Positions 50,923-60,821 of a DNA stretch of 64,000 bases are shown here, in pieces. Source of the stretch: Bacillota bacterium. GTDB lineage: Bacteria; Bacillota; Clostridia; Oscillospirales; Ruminococcaceae. Position numbers and translations under genes: made by a program. Position 1 is the stretch's first letter; each line of letters begins with the position of its first letter. The notes beneath the pieces were generated by a model. It worked only from the letters and a program-made list of their open reading frames with translations. It was not told the origin of the DNA and did no database searches. Where the stretch lies: contig JAEZDD010000003.1 in the NCBI GenBank assembly GCA_023429785.1, positions 62,001-126,000 of the forward strand, read 5' to 3'.

Positions 50923-52257
50923 TTAGTCACCAACATCTAGCATCTCAAGCCTGCTCTCTTTTTTAACGGGCTTATTATCGCCATGCTTGACAAAAATCAT
51001 TGTGAAGCATGATAGCAGGACAAATAATGCACCGTAAGGGAAAAGTGTCCAATATCCGACATATTGAAGGAGTGCGCCTGATAATATCGGCGTGATTATC
51101 TGTGCTGCCATTGAGAATGTATAGTAATAGCCCGTGAATTTCCCTATATCCGATCCGGAACACATTTCAACAACCATAGGGAGAGAGTTTACATTTATCG
51201 CCGCCCATGCAAAGCCGATTATCAAAAATAATATGTACATCACCGGCGAGAAGCTATGGTTGAAAATTGTATAAACTGCTCCGGCTGCAAAAGCAAATGA
51301 AAGCAATATTGTCCCCAATATTATTGTCTTTTTTCTCCCTATCCTTGAAGCAAGAATACCAATCGGTATGTATGAAACAATAGCCCCGACAACCGCAATC
51401 GTCAGACAAAGAGAAGCAGCGCCTAATGACATTCCCCACTCCTGTGAAGCATATTTAGTGAAGGCAGTCGTGATAGCATTATATCCGATAAACCAAAGTG
51501 CTATCGAAGCCAATAAAAATCCAAGGCTCTTTCTAACATCATGTGGAATGACAACCTTCCCGTTTTCTGAGGTTTCAACAAGATTTTCTTCCGGATGAGC
51601 GTCTTCATATTCTTTAACTGCTGCTGAAAGCTTTGGCTCGTTGATGTTGAAAAACAAAATAATAACAGAAATAATCATTATTACCGCAACAATAGCAAAC
51701 ATAGGGAGATAATTTATATGCTCCAGCCCGTTCGTTTTCGCTGTCGAATATAAAACAGCGGTAATAATAAGTGTCAATACACCGCCCACGGCACCCATAA
51801 GGTTGATTATTGCATTGCCCTTGCTTCGCAATGGCTTTTCTGTTAAGTCCGGCATTAAAGCAACTGCCGGAGAACGATAAATTCCCATTGATATTAACAG
51901 TAATGCCAGAGAGATTATAAACCCGATTTTCAGCATATTACTTGGCGATGAAAAATATGCGTTATCAATTATCGGCAATGCACACATCAGCAACGCCGAA
52001 AGCGCTGTCCCTATAATAATAAACGGCATTCTTTTACCGATTTTCGTGTTTGAACGGTCAGAAAATGCGCCAAATATAGGGAGCAGGAAAATGGCCAGAA
52101 CATTGTCGGCCGCCATTACGATACCAGAAACAGTATCCCCTATGTGAAAGGTGTTTTTTAATATTAGCGGAATAACCCCGTCATACATTTGCCAAAAGGT
52201 GCAAATCGACATAAATGCAAGACCGATTAGTGCTGTCTTTTTATAGTTTAGTTTCAT
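50923..52257 (-). CDS. MFS transporter (SLC45/GPH-like)
   Basis: 444-aa transporter with 12 predicted membrane helices and a central hydrophilic loop (about 215-245). Markers: GAFSDRSNTKIGKRMPFIIIGT (motif A-like DRSxxxxGKRxP typical of the GPH/SLC45 sugar-symporter group) and IGRKKTIILG in the second half. The substrate is probably a glycoside or sugar; the coupled phosphodiesterase gene suggests a glycerophosphodiester-linked compound, but that is inference. Confidence 0.85.
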   Translation of the reverse strand: MKLNYKKTALIGLAFMSICTFWQMYDGVIPLILKNTFHIGDTVSGIVMAADNVLAIFLLPIFGAFSDRSNTKIGKRMPFIIIGTALSALLMCALPIIDNAYFSSPSNMLKIGFIISLALLLISMGIYRSPAVALMPDLTEKPLRSKGNAIINLMGAVGGVLTLIITAVLYSTAKTNGLEHINYLPMFAIVAVIMIISVIILFFNINEPKLSAAVKEYEDAHPEENLVETSENGKVVIPHDVRKSLGFLLASIALWFIGYNAITTAFTKYASQEWGMSLGAASLCLTIAVVGAIVSYIPIGILASRIGRKKTIILGTILLSFAFAAGAVYTIFNHSFSPVMYILFLIIGFAWAAINVNSLPMVVEMCSGSDIGKFTGYYYTFSMAAQIITPILSGALLQYVGYWTLFPYGALFVLLSCFTMIFVKHGDNKPVKKESRLEMLDVGD

Positions 52258-52392
52258 GTTTTCTCCTCAGTTAATAATTTTAATTATTCTTTTATTTTAC
52301 TAAATCAATGTAAAAACTAAGTAAAATTTGTCTATAAAAATAGTAAAGTATGTAATTATAGAGAATTTTGGTGAATAAATATACATGGATTT

Positions 52393-54855
52393 TTATGTGG
52401 ATTTGATTTTACGCCTTAAAAAATTCAGCTTGATAAAAAAGCTCTTCAGCTTGTTATTTCTGCTTTCAATATATTGCTCAAGCCCGAGCTTATAATCATT
52501 AACAACTGACAAATCCCCGTCAGTCATCTCCCTTTCGGCATAACGGGCGAGAGAAAACAACTTAACAACCTTGTTAAAGGTTATATTTTTAAAGCTGAAT
52601 CGACTCCCGATTATATCAGAAAAAATAAGTATTGTTTCGTCAGGCTTTCTAGCATAGCCTAGCTTTTTGAGATAGTATATTATCTGAGAAAATGTCAGAA
52701 TGAGCTTTTCACGATTATCCAGCTTTTCATACTTTCTTTTAAACTTTATCTTTATGAACTGAATATAGAAAATGAAAGAGCCTAGGGCTATTGCAACAAA
52801 TAAAACAGCACTCACAAAAATGATAATTATATTAATAATTCTTTGTTGGCCTCTCTGTTCCGGTGTTTGTGTGTCGTTATCTGAATTAGCTATTACTCCT
52901 CCTAAATCCTCCTGAGAGGTTGAGTCGCCTCTTGAATTATTATTGTTATAATATGATTGATTAGAGCTTGAACTTTGTCCATTGCTTGGGGTTGCATCAT
53001 ATGTAATCCAACCGATGCCTTCAAAATATGCTTCTGTCCATGCGTGGGCATTTGTATTTTTAACTAAATATTGATATCCATCAAAAGAACCGCTGTCAAC
53101 TAAAACGCCTTCGACATATCTCATAGGAATATCAACGCAACGCCCAAGAACAGCCATTGCGGTCGCAAAATATGTGCAATAACCTTTTTTCCCGTCGAAC
53201 AAGAAGAAATCCACAAAATCCTGTCCTTTTTTTGTGTTCGGAGGTTTTTTTGTATATTCATAGTTTTTCTTTAAATAATTTTTTATTGCTTCGAGCTTTT
53301 CGTAGTCAGTCTTGCAATCCCTTGTGATATCCTTCGCGAGATTTTTCACTCTGTCTGGAATTGTATCGGGAAGGATAGTGTAATTATCGTGAATATACTT
53401 GCTTCTTTGTTTCATAACAGAATTTATATCATAATCATATTCAATATCAATATCAGTAGCTGAAATATAGTCACTTGAAGAGTAATCAGTTTTATCAACA
53501 TAATTAATATTATTACTTAGTAGGAAATTACAGAAGCTTAATGCGGAATCATGTATTTTATTCTGACTGTTTGAGTATTTATATTTTTCTGAATTAATTA
53601 ATATCTGTTTGAAATAATCTTCTTCCTGAATATTAAAAAGATATAGTAAAGAATATTGCACAATTTGAGTCATATTATTTGAAAATCTAATATTCTGGGT
53701 TTTGAAATCAGCAGTTTGATACATTTCTTGGTTCAAATAAATTAAATCAAAATCCAATGTATTAGCTGGATAAAATACTGTCTTTGTACTTATGCTGTTA
53801 TAATTTATGCCAATAGAATTAATCTGCAAATTTTTGTAAGAATTATTATTGGCTTCTATTAACGAATTAAATAACTCAAGGTTTTCTAAAGTATATTCCT
53901 TCGCCCCATAGTCCGGTGAATTCGTTGGCTTTTTCCACATTGAGCCTGTATATTCCTTGCTGATTGAGCCCCTTAAATATATGTTGGATAATTGTGTTTG
54001 CCCCGCTTTAGGAGTAACTGTGAGCATAAGAGTGTCATCATCTATTAACGAACCTCCGAGCTTTTTATCTTCATCTGAATACCCTGTTTTAGAAGGATTG
54101 AATTCACTTATTTCTTCGACCTCGCTATTATCCTTGGAAAACGGACCATGGAATTTCTCGGCAATTGTTGTGAAAAAATTCCCCGCCTTTGACCAGTTGA
54201 TTGGCTTTGAGGATGCAGGAAGAATTATTACAACCAAAGCACACGCAAGGCAAATAGGCAACAGATTCGACGAATACTTTCGTATTTCCTTCGGACTGAT
54301 TTTTCTATTATTAATAATATTTGCCGCTTCAATTATAATCCCAAAAATATATAGAAACACAGCAAAAACAGCAAATTTTGGTATTTCATATTCAAATATT
54401 GTCAGCAAAATCCCGCCGGCGAATAATAATACTGAAAAAATAAGTCTTGTTGGGAAAAACTTATTTAATAAGAAAATTATTATTGATGTTAAGGAAACAA
54501 GAATTATTCCAATTGCGCTAGTAAAGCCACGGTTAAAAGTGCTTTCCTGAACGCTTATGTAATTAATAAGCTTATTTATTGAGCTTATAAACATTTTATA
54601 GTCAGCAATGAAAAGCAGCACCGTTATTCCTATGCAAAAGCCCAAAAAGATAATAATAAATAATCTTGTCGAATCAAAATTAAAAAGAATCAAAATGCTC
54701 GATGAAATAAATCCGACAAGAATAATCAAGCCCAAACTTATTTTTATTTCGCAAATTGAATTCAGTGCAATAACCAATGAAGTAGATAAAAATAACGTAA
54801 TAAAATACTCGTATATTGAAGATAAGTTCTTTTTTATAAAATCCAACTTTTTCAC
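52393..54855 (-). CDS. TgpA-like transglutaminase-domain membrane protein
   Basis: 820 aa. About six N-terminal membrane helices (first 220 residues, DUF3488-like), a large extracellular part, and a transglutaminase-like core with Cys in KKGYCTYFATAMAVLGR, His in NTNAHAWTEAYF and Asp in GWITYDATPS. Then a Ser/Asn-rich linker, one further helix (about 680-705) and a cytoplasmic tail (DUF4129-like). It is third in a MoxR-DUF58-TgpA operon, a widely conserved set whose substrate is unknown. Confidence 0.9.
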   Translation of the reverse strand: MKKLDFIKKNLSSIYEYFITLFLSTSLVIALNSICEIKISLGLIILVGFISSSILILFNFDSTRLFIIIFLGFCIGITVLLFIADYKMFISSINKLINYISVQESTFNRGFTSAIGIILVSLTSIIIFLLNKFFPTRLIFSVLLFAGGILLTIFEYEIPKFAVFAVFLYIFGIIIEAANIINNRKISPKEIRKYSSNLLPICLACALVVIILPASSKPINWSKAGNFFTTIAEKFHGPFSKDNSEVEEISEFNPSKTGYSDEDKKLGGSLIDDDTLMLTVTPKAGQTQLSNIYLRGSISKEYTGSMWKKPTNSPDYGAKEYTLENLELFNSLIEANNNSYKNLQINSIGINYNSISTKTVFYPANTLDFDLIYLNQEMYQTADFKTQNIRFSNNMTQIVQYSLLYLFNIQEEDYFKQILINSEKYKYSNSQNKIHDSALSFCNFLLSNNINYVDKTDYSSSDYISATDIDIEYDYDINSVMKQRSKYIHDNYTILPDTIPDRVKNLAKDITRDCKTDYEKLEAIKNYLKKNYEYTKKPPNTKKGQDFVDFFLFDGKKGYCTYFATAMAVLGRCVDIPMRYVEGVLVDSGSFDGYQYLVKNTNAHAWTEAYFEGIGWITYDATPSNGQSSSSNQSYYNNNNSRGDSTSQEDLGGVIANSDNDTQTPEQRGQQRIINIIIIFVSAVLFVAIALGSFIFYIQFIKIKFKRKYEKLDNREKLILTFSQIIYYLKKLGYARKPDETILIFSDIIGSRFSFKNITFNKVVKLFSLARYAEREMTDGDLSVVNDYKLGLEQYIESRNNKLKSFFIKLNFLRRKIKST

Positions 54856-54865
54856 CGCTTTTCTC

Positions 54866-56047
54866 TCAGCTTAAGGCTTTTATCAGGTCATCTGTGCTGT
54901 TGATTTTAATTATCTCAATGCCAATATCCCTAAAATTCTGAATAAGAAGCCTGGTTATTTCTGAATTTTCATCGGATATATATACAATAGCAATCGTGCC
55001 TTCATTTAATACAGCGTTTAGCGCCACATCAAATAGCTTTTTCGTCAGCTTATGAGTAATTACTATTGAAAAAAAGCTCTCTGAATATGAATTGACCTGA
55101 CTTGAAAGAATATCTTCAATTTCGTTTTTTGAGCTGAAATTCAGTCTGGCTGTTCCGTTATAGAATTTCTCAAAATCCTTTTCGTTCTCGACTTTAATTT
55201 CTTGAAATTTTCTCTGATAATACTGGATAGATACAGGAGTGCCGTTTCTATTGTAATAATCAATTATTGATAAGCCCGCTTCTATTATTTTATCTTCTAT
55301 ATTAATTGAATATATTTCATCGCCGGCGACTTCTGTTAAATCAATATCGACAAAAACATTCTTTTTTATTACTCCCGTATATGCTCTTGAAAAAAGCTCG
55401 TTTCTTTTCGCTGTTGCTTTCCAGTGGATTAGCTTTTTATTGTCGCCTGGGAGATATTTTTTAACATCAACATCGAGATAATCGCTGTTTTTCATCACAT
55501 TGTATTTTGTATACTTAGGGTCATTATCATGTTGAAGAATCTTTAGCTTTTGAAGCTGATATAGCTTCGGCAAAACAATCAGCGTTTTTCTTTCCGGAAC
55601 AGGATAGCTAATCGAAAACAAATATAAAAAGTCAGTTATTACTATAGACTTAACTCCGACATCATATTCGCCACGATACTTGCACTGAATAGTTGACTCG
55701 AAATTGAATCTTTGCCCCGGCAATAAAATATGCTCGGTTTTCCCCGATATATTTTCAATATGCGATTTGCGGCAATGATATTTTAATACAATATTCGTAT
55801 AGGCAAAAATATCTTCATTCGCGAGTGTAAGTGAATATGGAATCAGGTCATCCTTCAAAACTATCTTGTTGTCAACTTTCTGAAGAAACTTCATTCTGGA
55901 ATTAACATAGACAGTATATATAAACGAAATAAGCGGCACTGTTATTGAAATATATATAAGCGCATACGGGATGTTCCCGCCAAAAAAGCTTGCGAAAACA
56001 ATGCAGCCAATTATTGCGAGAATTATTATTATCCGTTTCAATTTCAT
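54866..56047 (-). CDS. DUF58 domain protein
   Basis: About 393 aa. Two N-terminal membrane helices (about 5-40), a beta-rich region, then the DUF58 signature YLPGDNKKLIHWKATAKRNELFSR (about 195-220) and a von Willebrand A-like domain (VFVDIDLTE). It sits between MoxR ATPase and TgpA-like genes, its usual partners. The ATG at 56047 is used; a GTG at 56056 would add three residues but overlaps the weak GGTGAT ribosome-binding site. Confidence 0.9.
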   Translation of the reverse strand: MKLKRIIIILAIIGCIVFASFFGGNIPYALIYISITVPLISFIYTVYVNSRMKFLQKVDNKIVLKDDLIPYSLTLANEDIFAYTNIVLKYHCRKSHIENISGKTEHILLPGQRFNFESTIQCKYRGEYDVGVKSIVITDFLYLFSISYPVPERKTLIVLPKLYQLQKLKILQHDNDPKYTKYNVMKNSDYLDVDVKKYLPGDNKKLIHWKATAKRNELFSRAYTGVIKKNVFVDIDLTEVAGDEIYSINIEDKIIEAGLSIIDYYNRNGTPVSIQYYQRKFQEIKVENEKDFEKFYNGTARLNFSSKNEIEDILSSQVNSYSESFFSIVITHKLTKKLFDVALNAVLNEGTIAIVYISDENSEITRLLIQNFRDIGIEIIKINSTDDLIKALS

Positions 56048-56064
56048 AGCTATCACCGTAACCG

Positions 56065-56997
56065 CTAAACCGGAACAGGGATTTTTTCTAAAATTTCAGT
56101 AATAATTGCTTTTGGTGTAATTGAATTAATCCTTGATTCCGATGATAAAATCAATCTGTGCTCAATAACATAAGGGGCAATCTTTATTATATCGTCCGGA
56201 ATAACATAATCCCGCCCTTTATAAAATGCAGTGGCTTGAGAGGCACGAACAACAGCAAGCGTCGCACGGGGACTCGCACCCAGGGTCAGCTTTGGATTAT
56301 TTCTTGTTTCTCTGATTATCTTCACTATGTATGTAATAAGGTCCTTCGTTATTTTAACATTCTTAACTTCCTCCTGCATTGCGAGGACTGTTTCGCCGTC
56401 CGTAACACAGTCAAGCTCTTTAACTGGGGCGATTTTCATATTCAGCTCAACCAAATGATACTCGTCAATAAGGCTTGGGTAGCCGATTGAAATTTTCATT
56501 AAAAATCTGTCAAGCTGAGCCTCAGGAAGATTGTATGTCCCTAAATGTTCAATCGGATTTTGTGTTGCTATAACCATGAACGGCTTTGGCAGGGCATAGG
56601 TATTCCCGTCAACCGTAACCTGCTTCTCTTCCATTGCTTCTAAAAGACTGGACTGAGTTTTCGGCGAGGTTCTGTTAATTTCGTCAGCTAGGATAATGTT
56701 GCTCATAACAGCGCCCTTGTTGTATTCAAATTTTCCGGTCGCCATGTTGTATATAGAAAGCCCCGTCACATCACTTGGTAATGTATCCGGGGTGAACTGA
56801 ATTCTTGAAAATCCACAGTTAATTGATTTCACCAAAGCATTTGCCAGAGTAGTTTTCCCAACACCGGGAATATCCTCAATCAAAACGTTCCCGCCTGATA
56901 AAAGAGCAATTACCAAAAGCTCAACTGTTCCCGCTTTCCCGATGATTACTTTTTCAATATTTTGAGTTATGCCCCTAACAACACTATTGTAATCCAT
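56065..56997 (-). CDS. MoxR family AAA+ ATPase
   Basis: 310 aa. Walker A GVGKTTLANAL (about 50-60, in LIEDIPGVGKT), Walker B IILADEINRTSP, sensor 1 VIATQNPIEHLGTYNLPEAQLDRF and C-terminal GASPRATLAVVRASQA. These are the standard MoxR blocks. MoxR ATPases act as chaperones for metal insertion or complex assembly with VWA/DUF58 partners, here the next gene. The ATG at 56997 has GGAGG 5 nt upstream; the longer TTG start would include that site. Confidence 0.95.
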   Translation of the reverse strand: MDYNSVVRGITQNIEKVIIGKAGTVELLVIALLSGGNVLIEDIPGVGKTTLANALVKSINCGFSRIQFTPDTLPSDVTGLSIYNMATGKFEYNKGAVMSNIILADEINRTSPKTQSSLLEAMEEKQVTVDGNTYALPKPFMVIATQNPIEHLGTYNLPEAQLDRFLMKISIGYPSLIDEYHLVELNMKIAPVKELDCVTDGETVLAMQEEVKNVKITKDLITYIVKIIRETRNNPKLTLGASPRATLAVVRASQATAFYKGRDYVIPDDIIKIAPYVIEHRLILSSESRINSITPKAIITEILEKIPVPV

Positions 56998-57049
56998 AAT
57001 ATCCTCCAACATATAATTTAGTAATAATCGCTAATTCTTTATTTATCTC

Positions 57050-57078
57050 ATTTTACTACATTTTTACTATTTTATCAA
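57050..57078 (-). promoter_or_regulatory. sigma-A promoter of the MoxR-DUF58-TgpA operon
   Basis: Minus strand: TTGATA, 17 nt, TAAAAT. Confidence 0.7.
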
Positions 57079-57218
57079 TATTTATTAAAAATATATACCA
57101 ATTTTGTAAAACATGATTAGAATTTCATAATATATTTATGGAATTTAACGTATATATTATTTTGTATTTTTATATAATAAATTATTATTCTTTCTTATAC
57201 TTTATAATATCTAAATAG

Positions 57219-57247
57219 TTGACAAAATACAATTAATGATATACAAT
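57219..57247 (+). promoter_or_regulatory. sigma-A promoter of the EAL-domain gene
   Basis: Consensus TTGACA, 17-nt spacer, TACAAT. Transcription should begin at about 57253-57255, immediately before a terminator-like hairpin. Confidence 0.85.
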
Positions 57248-57255
57248 ATAGTCAC

Positions 57256-57291
57256 GGCAATGGTGTCTTTGGACATCATTGCCTTTTTTTT
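57256..57291 (+). terminator. terminator-like hairpin at the 5' end of the EAL mRNA
   Basis: GGCAATGGTGTC / GACATCATTGCC 12-bp stem (one G-U) with a TTTG loop and eight T. It meets all the criteria of an intrinsic terminator, yet lies between the promoter and the start codon, which is 16 nt after the T-run. It has no T-run on the minus strand. Confidence 0.8.
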
Positions 57292-57306
57292 AGGGAGAGA
57301 TACTTT

Positions 57307-58554
57307 ATGATTAATGACGTAACAAAACCCATCTATGACCATATCATCACAAACATGGACCTTGATATTCACTTTCAGCCGATTGTCAGCGTGAAAAATA
57401 AAAGAATTATCGGCGTTGAGGCACTAACTCGAGCTAAATTTCAAAATGAGCCGATTAATCCCGAGGCTTTGTTCGACTTCGCAAAAAGAAATTCAACTGT
57501 TGAAAATTTAGATGGGGTTTGTATCGATAAGTCATTTGCCCATTTTGAAAACCTGAAGGATGAGTGTCTTCTTTTCATTAATTTTGAGGCGTCAATGCTC
57601 CCAAACTATATTAAAAAATCCCATTCTATTATCGACCAGCTGAAAAATTTAAGCATTCAAAACACCAAGGTTGTAATAGAAATCAATGAGAAAAATATTC
57701 CAAGCAATGAATGCCTTGAAGAATTCATTGAAATATATCGCAGCAACGGTTTTCTTATTGCTCTTGATGATGTCGGTGCCGGTCATTCGAATCTGAATCG
57801 TATTGCCGCAACTAAGCCCGATATTGTTAAAATTGACCGCCAGAGCATTTCAAGCATCAATTCAGATTATTATAAGCAGGAAATAACCCGCGCTATTGTC
57901 GGGCTTTCTTCAAGGATTGGTGCCATTACTGTTGCCGAAGGAATTGAAACGGTTCAGGAGGCGGTAATGTGCCTTAATATTGGCGTTGACTTATTTCAGG
58001 GATTTTTCTTCTCAAAGGCTGTCCCTAAAGAAGATATTGTTAAATTAAATTTAAACAGCAATTACCTTGTTGTCGCTAATGATTATAAAAATCTAAGCAT
58101 TAAAAAGCTGACCCAAAGAAGAAATACGATTTTTGAGTATAAAAGAATAATCGACCTTCTCGTCAATGAGCTGGTCGATTGTAATGAGCTTCATTATGAC
58201 ATTAAGCTTTCTGAGTTCATAGATAGGTATGAAGGAATGCAATGCGCTTATATTCTTAATATGGATGGCTATCAGGTTTCAGAAACGATTTTCAGCAAAA
58301 ATATAACTCTGACTTGCAACCCCCTGTTTAGCCCCGGAACAAAAAAGTCACGACATGATGTCAAGCAATATTACTATACTGCATTATTGCTTGAGCCTCA
58401 GCTTTATATCACACATAAATATATTTCTGTTGCGACCGGTGCATTATGTGAGACGGCATCTCTGGTTTTCACTCATAACAATAATACGAAATACATAGCC
58501 TGCATTGACTATACTGTGGCTGGACCGGATTTTGAAAATGATTATTCCTTTTAA
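57307..58554 (+). CDS. EAL-domain c-di-GMP phosphodiesterase
   Basis: 415 aa. EAL domain at about 10-240 with all catalytic residues visible: VEALTRA, INFEAS, VIEINE, ALDDVGAGHSNL, PDIVKIDR, VAEGIET and FQGFFFSKA. It is predicted to hydrolyse cyclic di-GMP to pGpG. The C-terminal part (about 260-415) resembles the YkuI-type PAS/Cache sensor domain rather than GGDEF, so activity is probably ligand-controlled in the cytoplasm. There is no membrane segment. Short leader with a promoter-proximal hairpin. Confidence 0.92.
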   Translation: MINDVTKPIYDHIITNMDLDIHFQPIVSVKNKRIIGVEALTRAKFQNEPINPEALFDFAKRNSTVENLDGVCIDKSFAHFENLKDECLLFINFEASMLPNYIKKSHSIIDQLKNLSIQNTKVVIEINEKNIPSNECLEEFIEIYRSNGFLIALDDVGAGHSNLNRIAATKPDIVKIDRQSISSINSDYYKQEITRAIVGLSSRIGAITVAEGIETVQEAVMCLNIGVDLFQGFFFSKAVPKEDIVKLNLNSNYLVVANDYKNLSIKKLTQRRNTIFEYKRIIDLLVNELVDCNELHYDIKLSEFIDRYEGMQCAYILNMDGYQVSETIFSKNITLTCNPLFSPGTKKSRHDVKQYYYTALLLEPQLYITHKYISVATGALCETASLVFTHNNNTKYIACIDYTVAGPDFENDYSF

Positions 58555-58572
58555 AATTATTGCTGACTATAA

Positions 58573-58615
58573 AATAAAGTGGTTGAACTAAATGTCCAAC
58601 CACTTTATTTTTTTA
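58573..58615. terminator. bidirectional terminator, EAL gene / FAD protein gene
   Basis: AATAAAGTGGTTG with its complement (13 bp) around an 11-nt loop, with a long T-run on the plus strand, between convergent genes. Confidence 0.9.
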
Positions 58616-59986
58616 TTTTGATAAAATTCTGTCCGCTACGAACAAGCCGTTCGCTGATGCCTGAGCCAGTGAACGTGTGAATCCAGCACCGTCACCTATC
58701 GCATATATGCCATTGCAGCCGTCTATTTCAAAATTCGTCGCAACAGGTCTGGCCGAATAATACTTGCATTCAATTCCGTATAATAATGTATCATAATTCG
58801 CTGTCCCCGGGGCAACCTTGTCCAGAGCATAAATTGTTTCAATAATATTGTCAAGCTGTCTTTTTGGAAGACAAAGACTTAAATCACCGGCAACCGCTTT
58901 CATTGTCGGAACAGTTGTTGAACGCTTTAGTCGTTCGTCTGTTGTTCTTCGTCCGCTAATTAAATCCCCGAACTTCTGAACTATTATTCCATTCCCGCTG
59001 ATTAAATTAGCGAGGCTGGCAACATGTCGGGCATAGTCAATTGGCTGTTCAAACGGAGTTGTGAAGCGTTGAGTTGAAAGAAGCGCGAAATTTGAATTCA
59101 GCGTTTTCTTTTCCTCATCACGATAGGAATGCCCGTTGACTGTTATTACTCCGTTTGTATTTTCGGTAACAACACTCCCCCTGTCATTAAAGCAGAACAT
59201 TCTTGTAATATCGCCATACTTTTTACTCAAATGCCAGATTTTCGGCTCATAGATTTTTTTAGCAAAATCCTCCCATATTATCGCCGGAAGCTCGACACGG
59301 ACACCGATATCAACCTGATTATTTGTCAGCTTTATGCCATTTTTCTTACACCATTTATATAAAAACTTGCTCCCCACACGTCCGACGGCGAAAATTATGT
59401 CCTTCGCTGAAATTTTATGCTCCTCACCATTTTCAATATAGGTTACCGTATTATCGCTCTTTTCAACCTCTGTAACTTCTGTTAAAACCTTTATTTCACA
59501 CTTCTCAGACAGCTTTTCAATTATTTTCATCATGGTTGAGAAATTCGAATCTGTCCCAAGATGCTTGACCTGAGCCTGCTGCATATGCAGCCCATTCTGA
59601 AGGCAAAGCTTTTTTAAGTCGTTGTCTGGCATGAAGCGCTGTGTTGTCGCACCAAATTCAACGAGAATTTTATCCGCCTGTTCCATATAATCAACGACAA
59701 CCTCGTCAGGCAGGAAATCAGTCAGCCATCCGCCGTATTCAGTTGTAATAACATATTTCCCGTCTGAAAAGGCACCGGCTCCTGCCATCCCCTCCATAAT
59801 TGCACAGGACTTGCAGTTAATACATGAGCTGACTTTTTTTTCGAGTATAGGGCATTTTCTTATATCAAGGGCATTGCCCTTTTCAAACATTATTACTTTT
59901 AATGCCGGATTTTTTTCAACCAGTCTATAAGCGGTCATAATGCCACCTATCCCACCGCCGATTATTGCTACGTCATAATTTTTCAA
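58613..59986 (-). CDS. FAD-dependent dehydrogenase, COG2509 type
   Basis: 457 aa. N-terminal dinucleotide fold VAIIGGGIGGIMTAYRL, then a Cys cluster (CPILEKK, followed by CINCKSC, about residues 45-62) and the GMAGAGAFSDGKY block. C-terminal GIYAIGDGAGFTRSLAQASANG completes the FAD site. This fits the uncharacterised COG2509 flavoproteins of anaerobes; the cysteines could hold an iron-sulfur centre, but that is inference. Starts with TTG after CGGAGG; own promoter. Confidence 0.88.
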   Translation of the reverse strand: MKNYDVAIIGGGIGGIMTAYRLVEKNPALKVIMFEKGNALDIRKCPILEKKVSSCINCKSCAIMEGMAGAGAFSDGKYVITTEYGGWLTDFLPDEVVVDYMEQADKILVEFGATTQRFMPDNDLKKLCLQNGLHMQQAQVKHLGTDSNFSTMMKIIEKLSEKCEIKVLTEVTEVEKSDNTVTYIENGEEHKISAKDIIFAVGRVGSKFLYKWCKKNGIKLTNNQVDIGVRVELPAIIWEDFAKKIYEPKIWHLSKKYGDITRMFCFNDRGSVVTENTNGVITVNGHSYRDEEKKTLNSNFALLSTQRFTTPFEQPIDYARHVASLANLISGNGIIVQKFGDLISGRRTTDERLKRSTTVPTMKAVAGDLSLCLPKRQLDNIIETIYALDKVAPGTANYDTLLYGIECKYYSARPVATNFEIDGCNGIYAIGDGAGFTRSLAQASANGLFVADRILSK

Positions 59987-60029
59987 TATTTTTATCCTCC
60001 GAGTTTTTCATAATTTAAGCGCCTTGAAT

Positions 60030-60058
60030 ACTTTACTACATTTTAAACGGAATTACAA
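60030..60058 (-). promoter_or_regulatory. sigma-A promoter of the COG2509 flavoprotein gene
   Basis: Minus strand: TTGTAA, 17 nt, TAAAGT, about 45 bp before the TTG start. Confidence 0.65.
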
Positions 60059-60206
60059 TAGAAATTTAAGTCTTTTCTTCGATTTCTCATAATTATTACT
60101 TATATAAATCTTATTGTATATAAGTATATCCTATTTAATTACATATATTAACTATTTATTAAAGTTTATATTAATAAAATATATATCATATATTACGAGG
60201 TAGCTC

Positions 60207-60791
60207 TTATGCTTGTTCGTCTAAAGTCAACGTAAAGGCAGGGATAAATTCGTTTAAAAAACACTGAACCTCAGGCAGGTCAATTTCCTTTATTGAATTG
60301 AGAATGCTTATTTCAGCCTTTTCAAAATCAGCGTTCCCCATTCGTCTTTCTTCAATACATTTTATCAGGGCTGAAAGCCTGTCCGCAGCTTTAACAAGCT
60401 TCCACAACTCATTATCCTCTTCACAGTGATAAAAAAGACAGGAATACTCCTCTCGCAAGTCCTCAGGAAGATATGAGAGCATTTTGTTTTTTGCGATATC
60501 CTCGACTTCATTATATGCGTCCTTGATTTTGTTGCTGTAATATTTCACAGGGGTTGGAAGGTCGCCCGTGATAATCTCCGTCGTGTCATGATACATAGCA
60601 AGCAAAGCCACTCTCTCAGCATTTAAATCCCCGTTAAAGCGCTTGTTTCGAAGCACGGCGAGAGAATGCGCAATAAATGCGACGTCAAGGCTATGCTCAC
60701 AAATATTCTCCGAAATTGTGTTTCGCATTAAGCCCCATCTGTTGATATATTTCATTCTTGAAAGCATTGAAAAAAACTGATTCTCGTGCAT
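60207..60791 (-). CDS. HD-domain 5'-deoxynucleotidase (YfbR-like)
   Basis: 194 aa. Opening FSMLSRMKYINRWGLMRNT, first metal His in ENICEHSLDVAFIAH, HD pair in LAMYHDTTEIITGDLPTPVKY, and a later Asp in VKAADRLSALIKCIEE. These match E. coli YfbR, which dephosphorylates dNMPs. It probably helps balance nucleotide pools. ATG at 60791 has GGGAGG 6 nt upstream; a longer frame to 60815 would include it. Divergent from padR with its own promoter. Confidence 0.92.
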   Translation of the reverse strand: MHENQFFSMLSRMKYINRWGLMRNTISENICEHSLDVAFIAHSLAVLRNKRFNGDLNAERVALLAMYHDTTEIITGDLPTPVKYYSNKIKDAYNEVEDIAKNKMLSYLPEDLREEYSCLFYHCEEDNELWKLVKAADRLSALIKCIEERRMGNADFEKAEISILNSIKEIDLPEVQCFLNEFIPAFTLTLDEQA

Positions 60792-60821
60792 ATATATCCT
60801 CCCTTTCGAGTTCATATTTCA

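Larger units (their letters stand above)
56998..57306. other. divergent intergenic region, MoxR operon / EAL gene
   Basis: 309 bp, A+T-rich. It holds the minus promoter at 57050-57078, the plus promoter at 57219-57247 and the hairpin at 57256-57291; nothing else recognisable between about 57080 and 57215. Confidence 0.6.
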
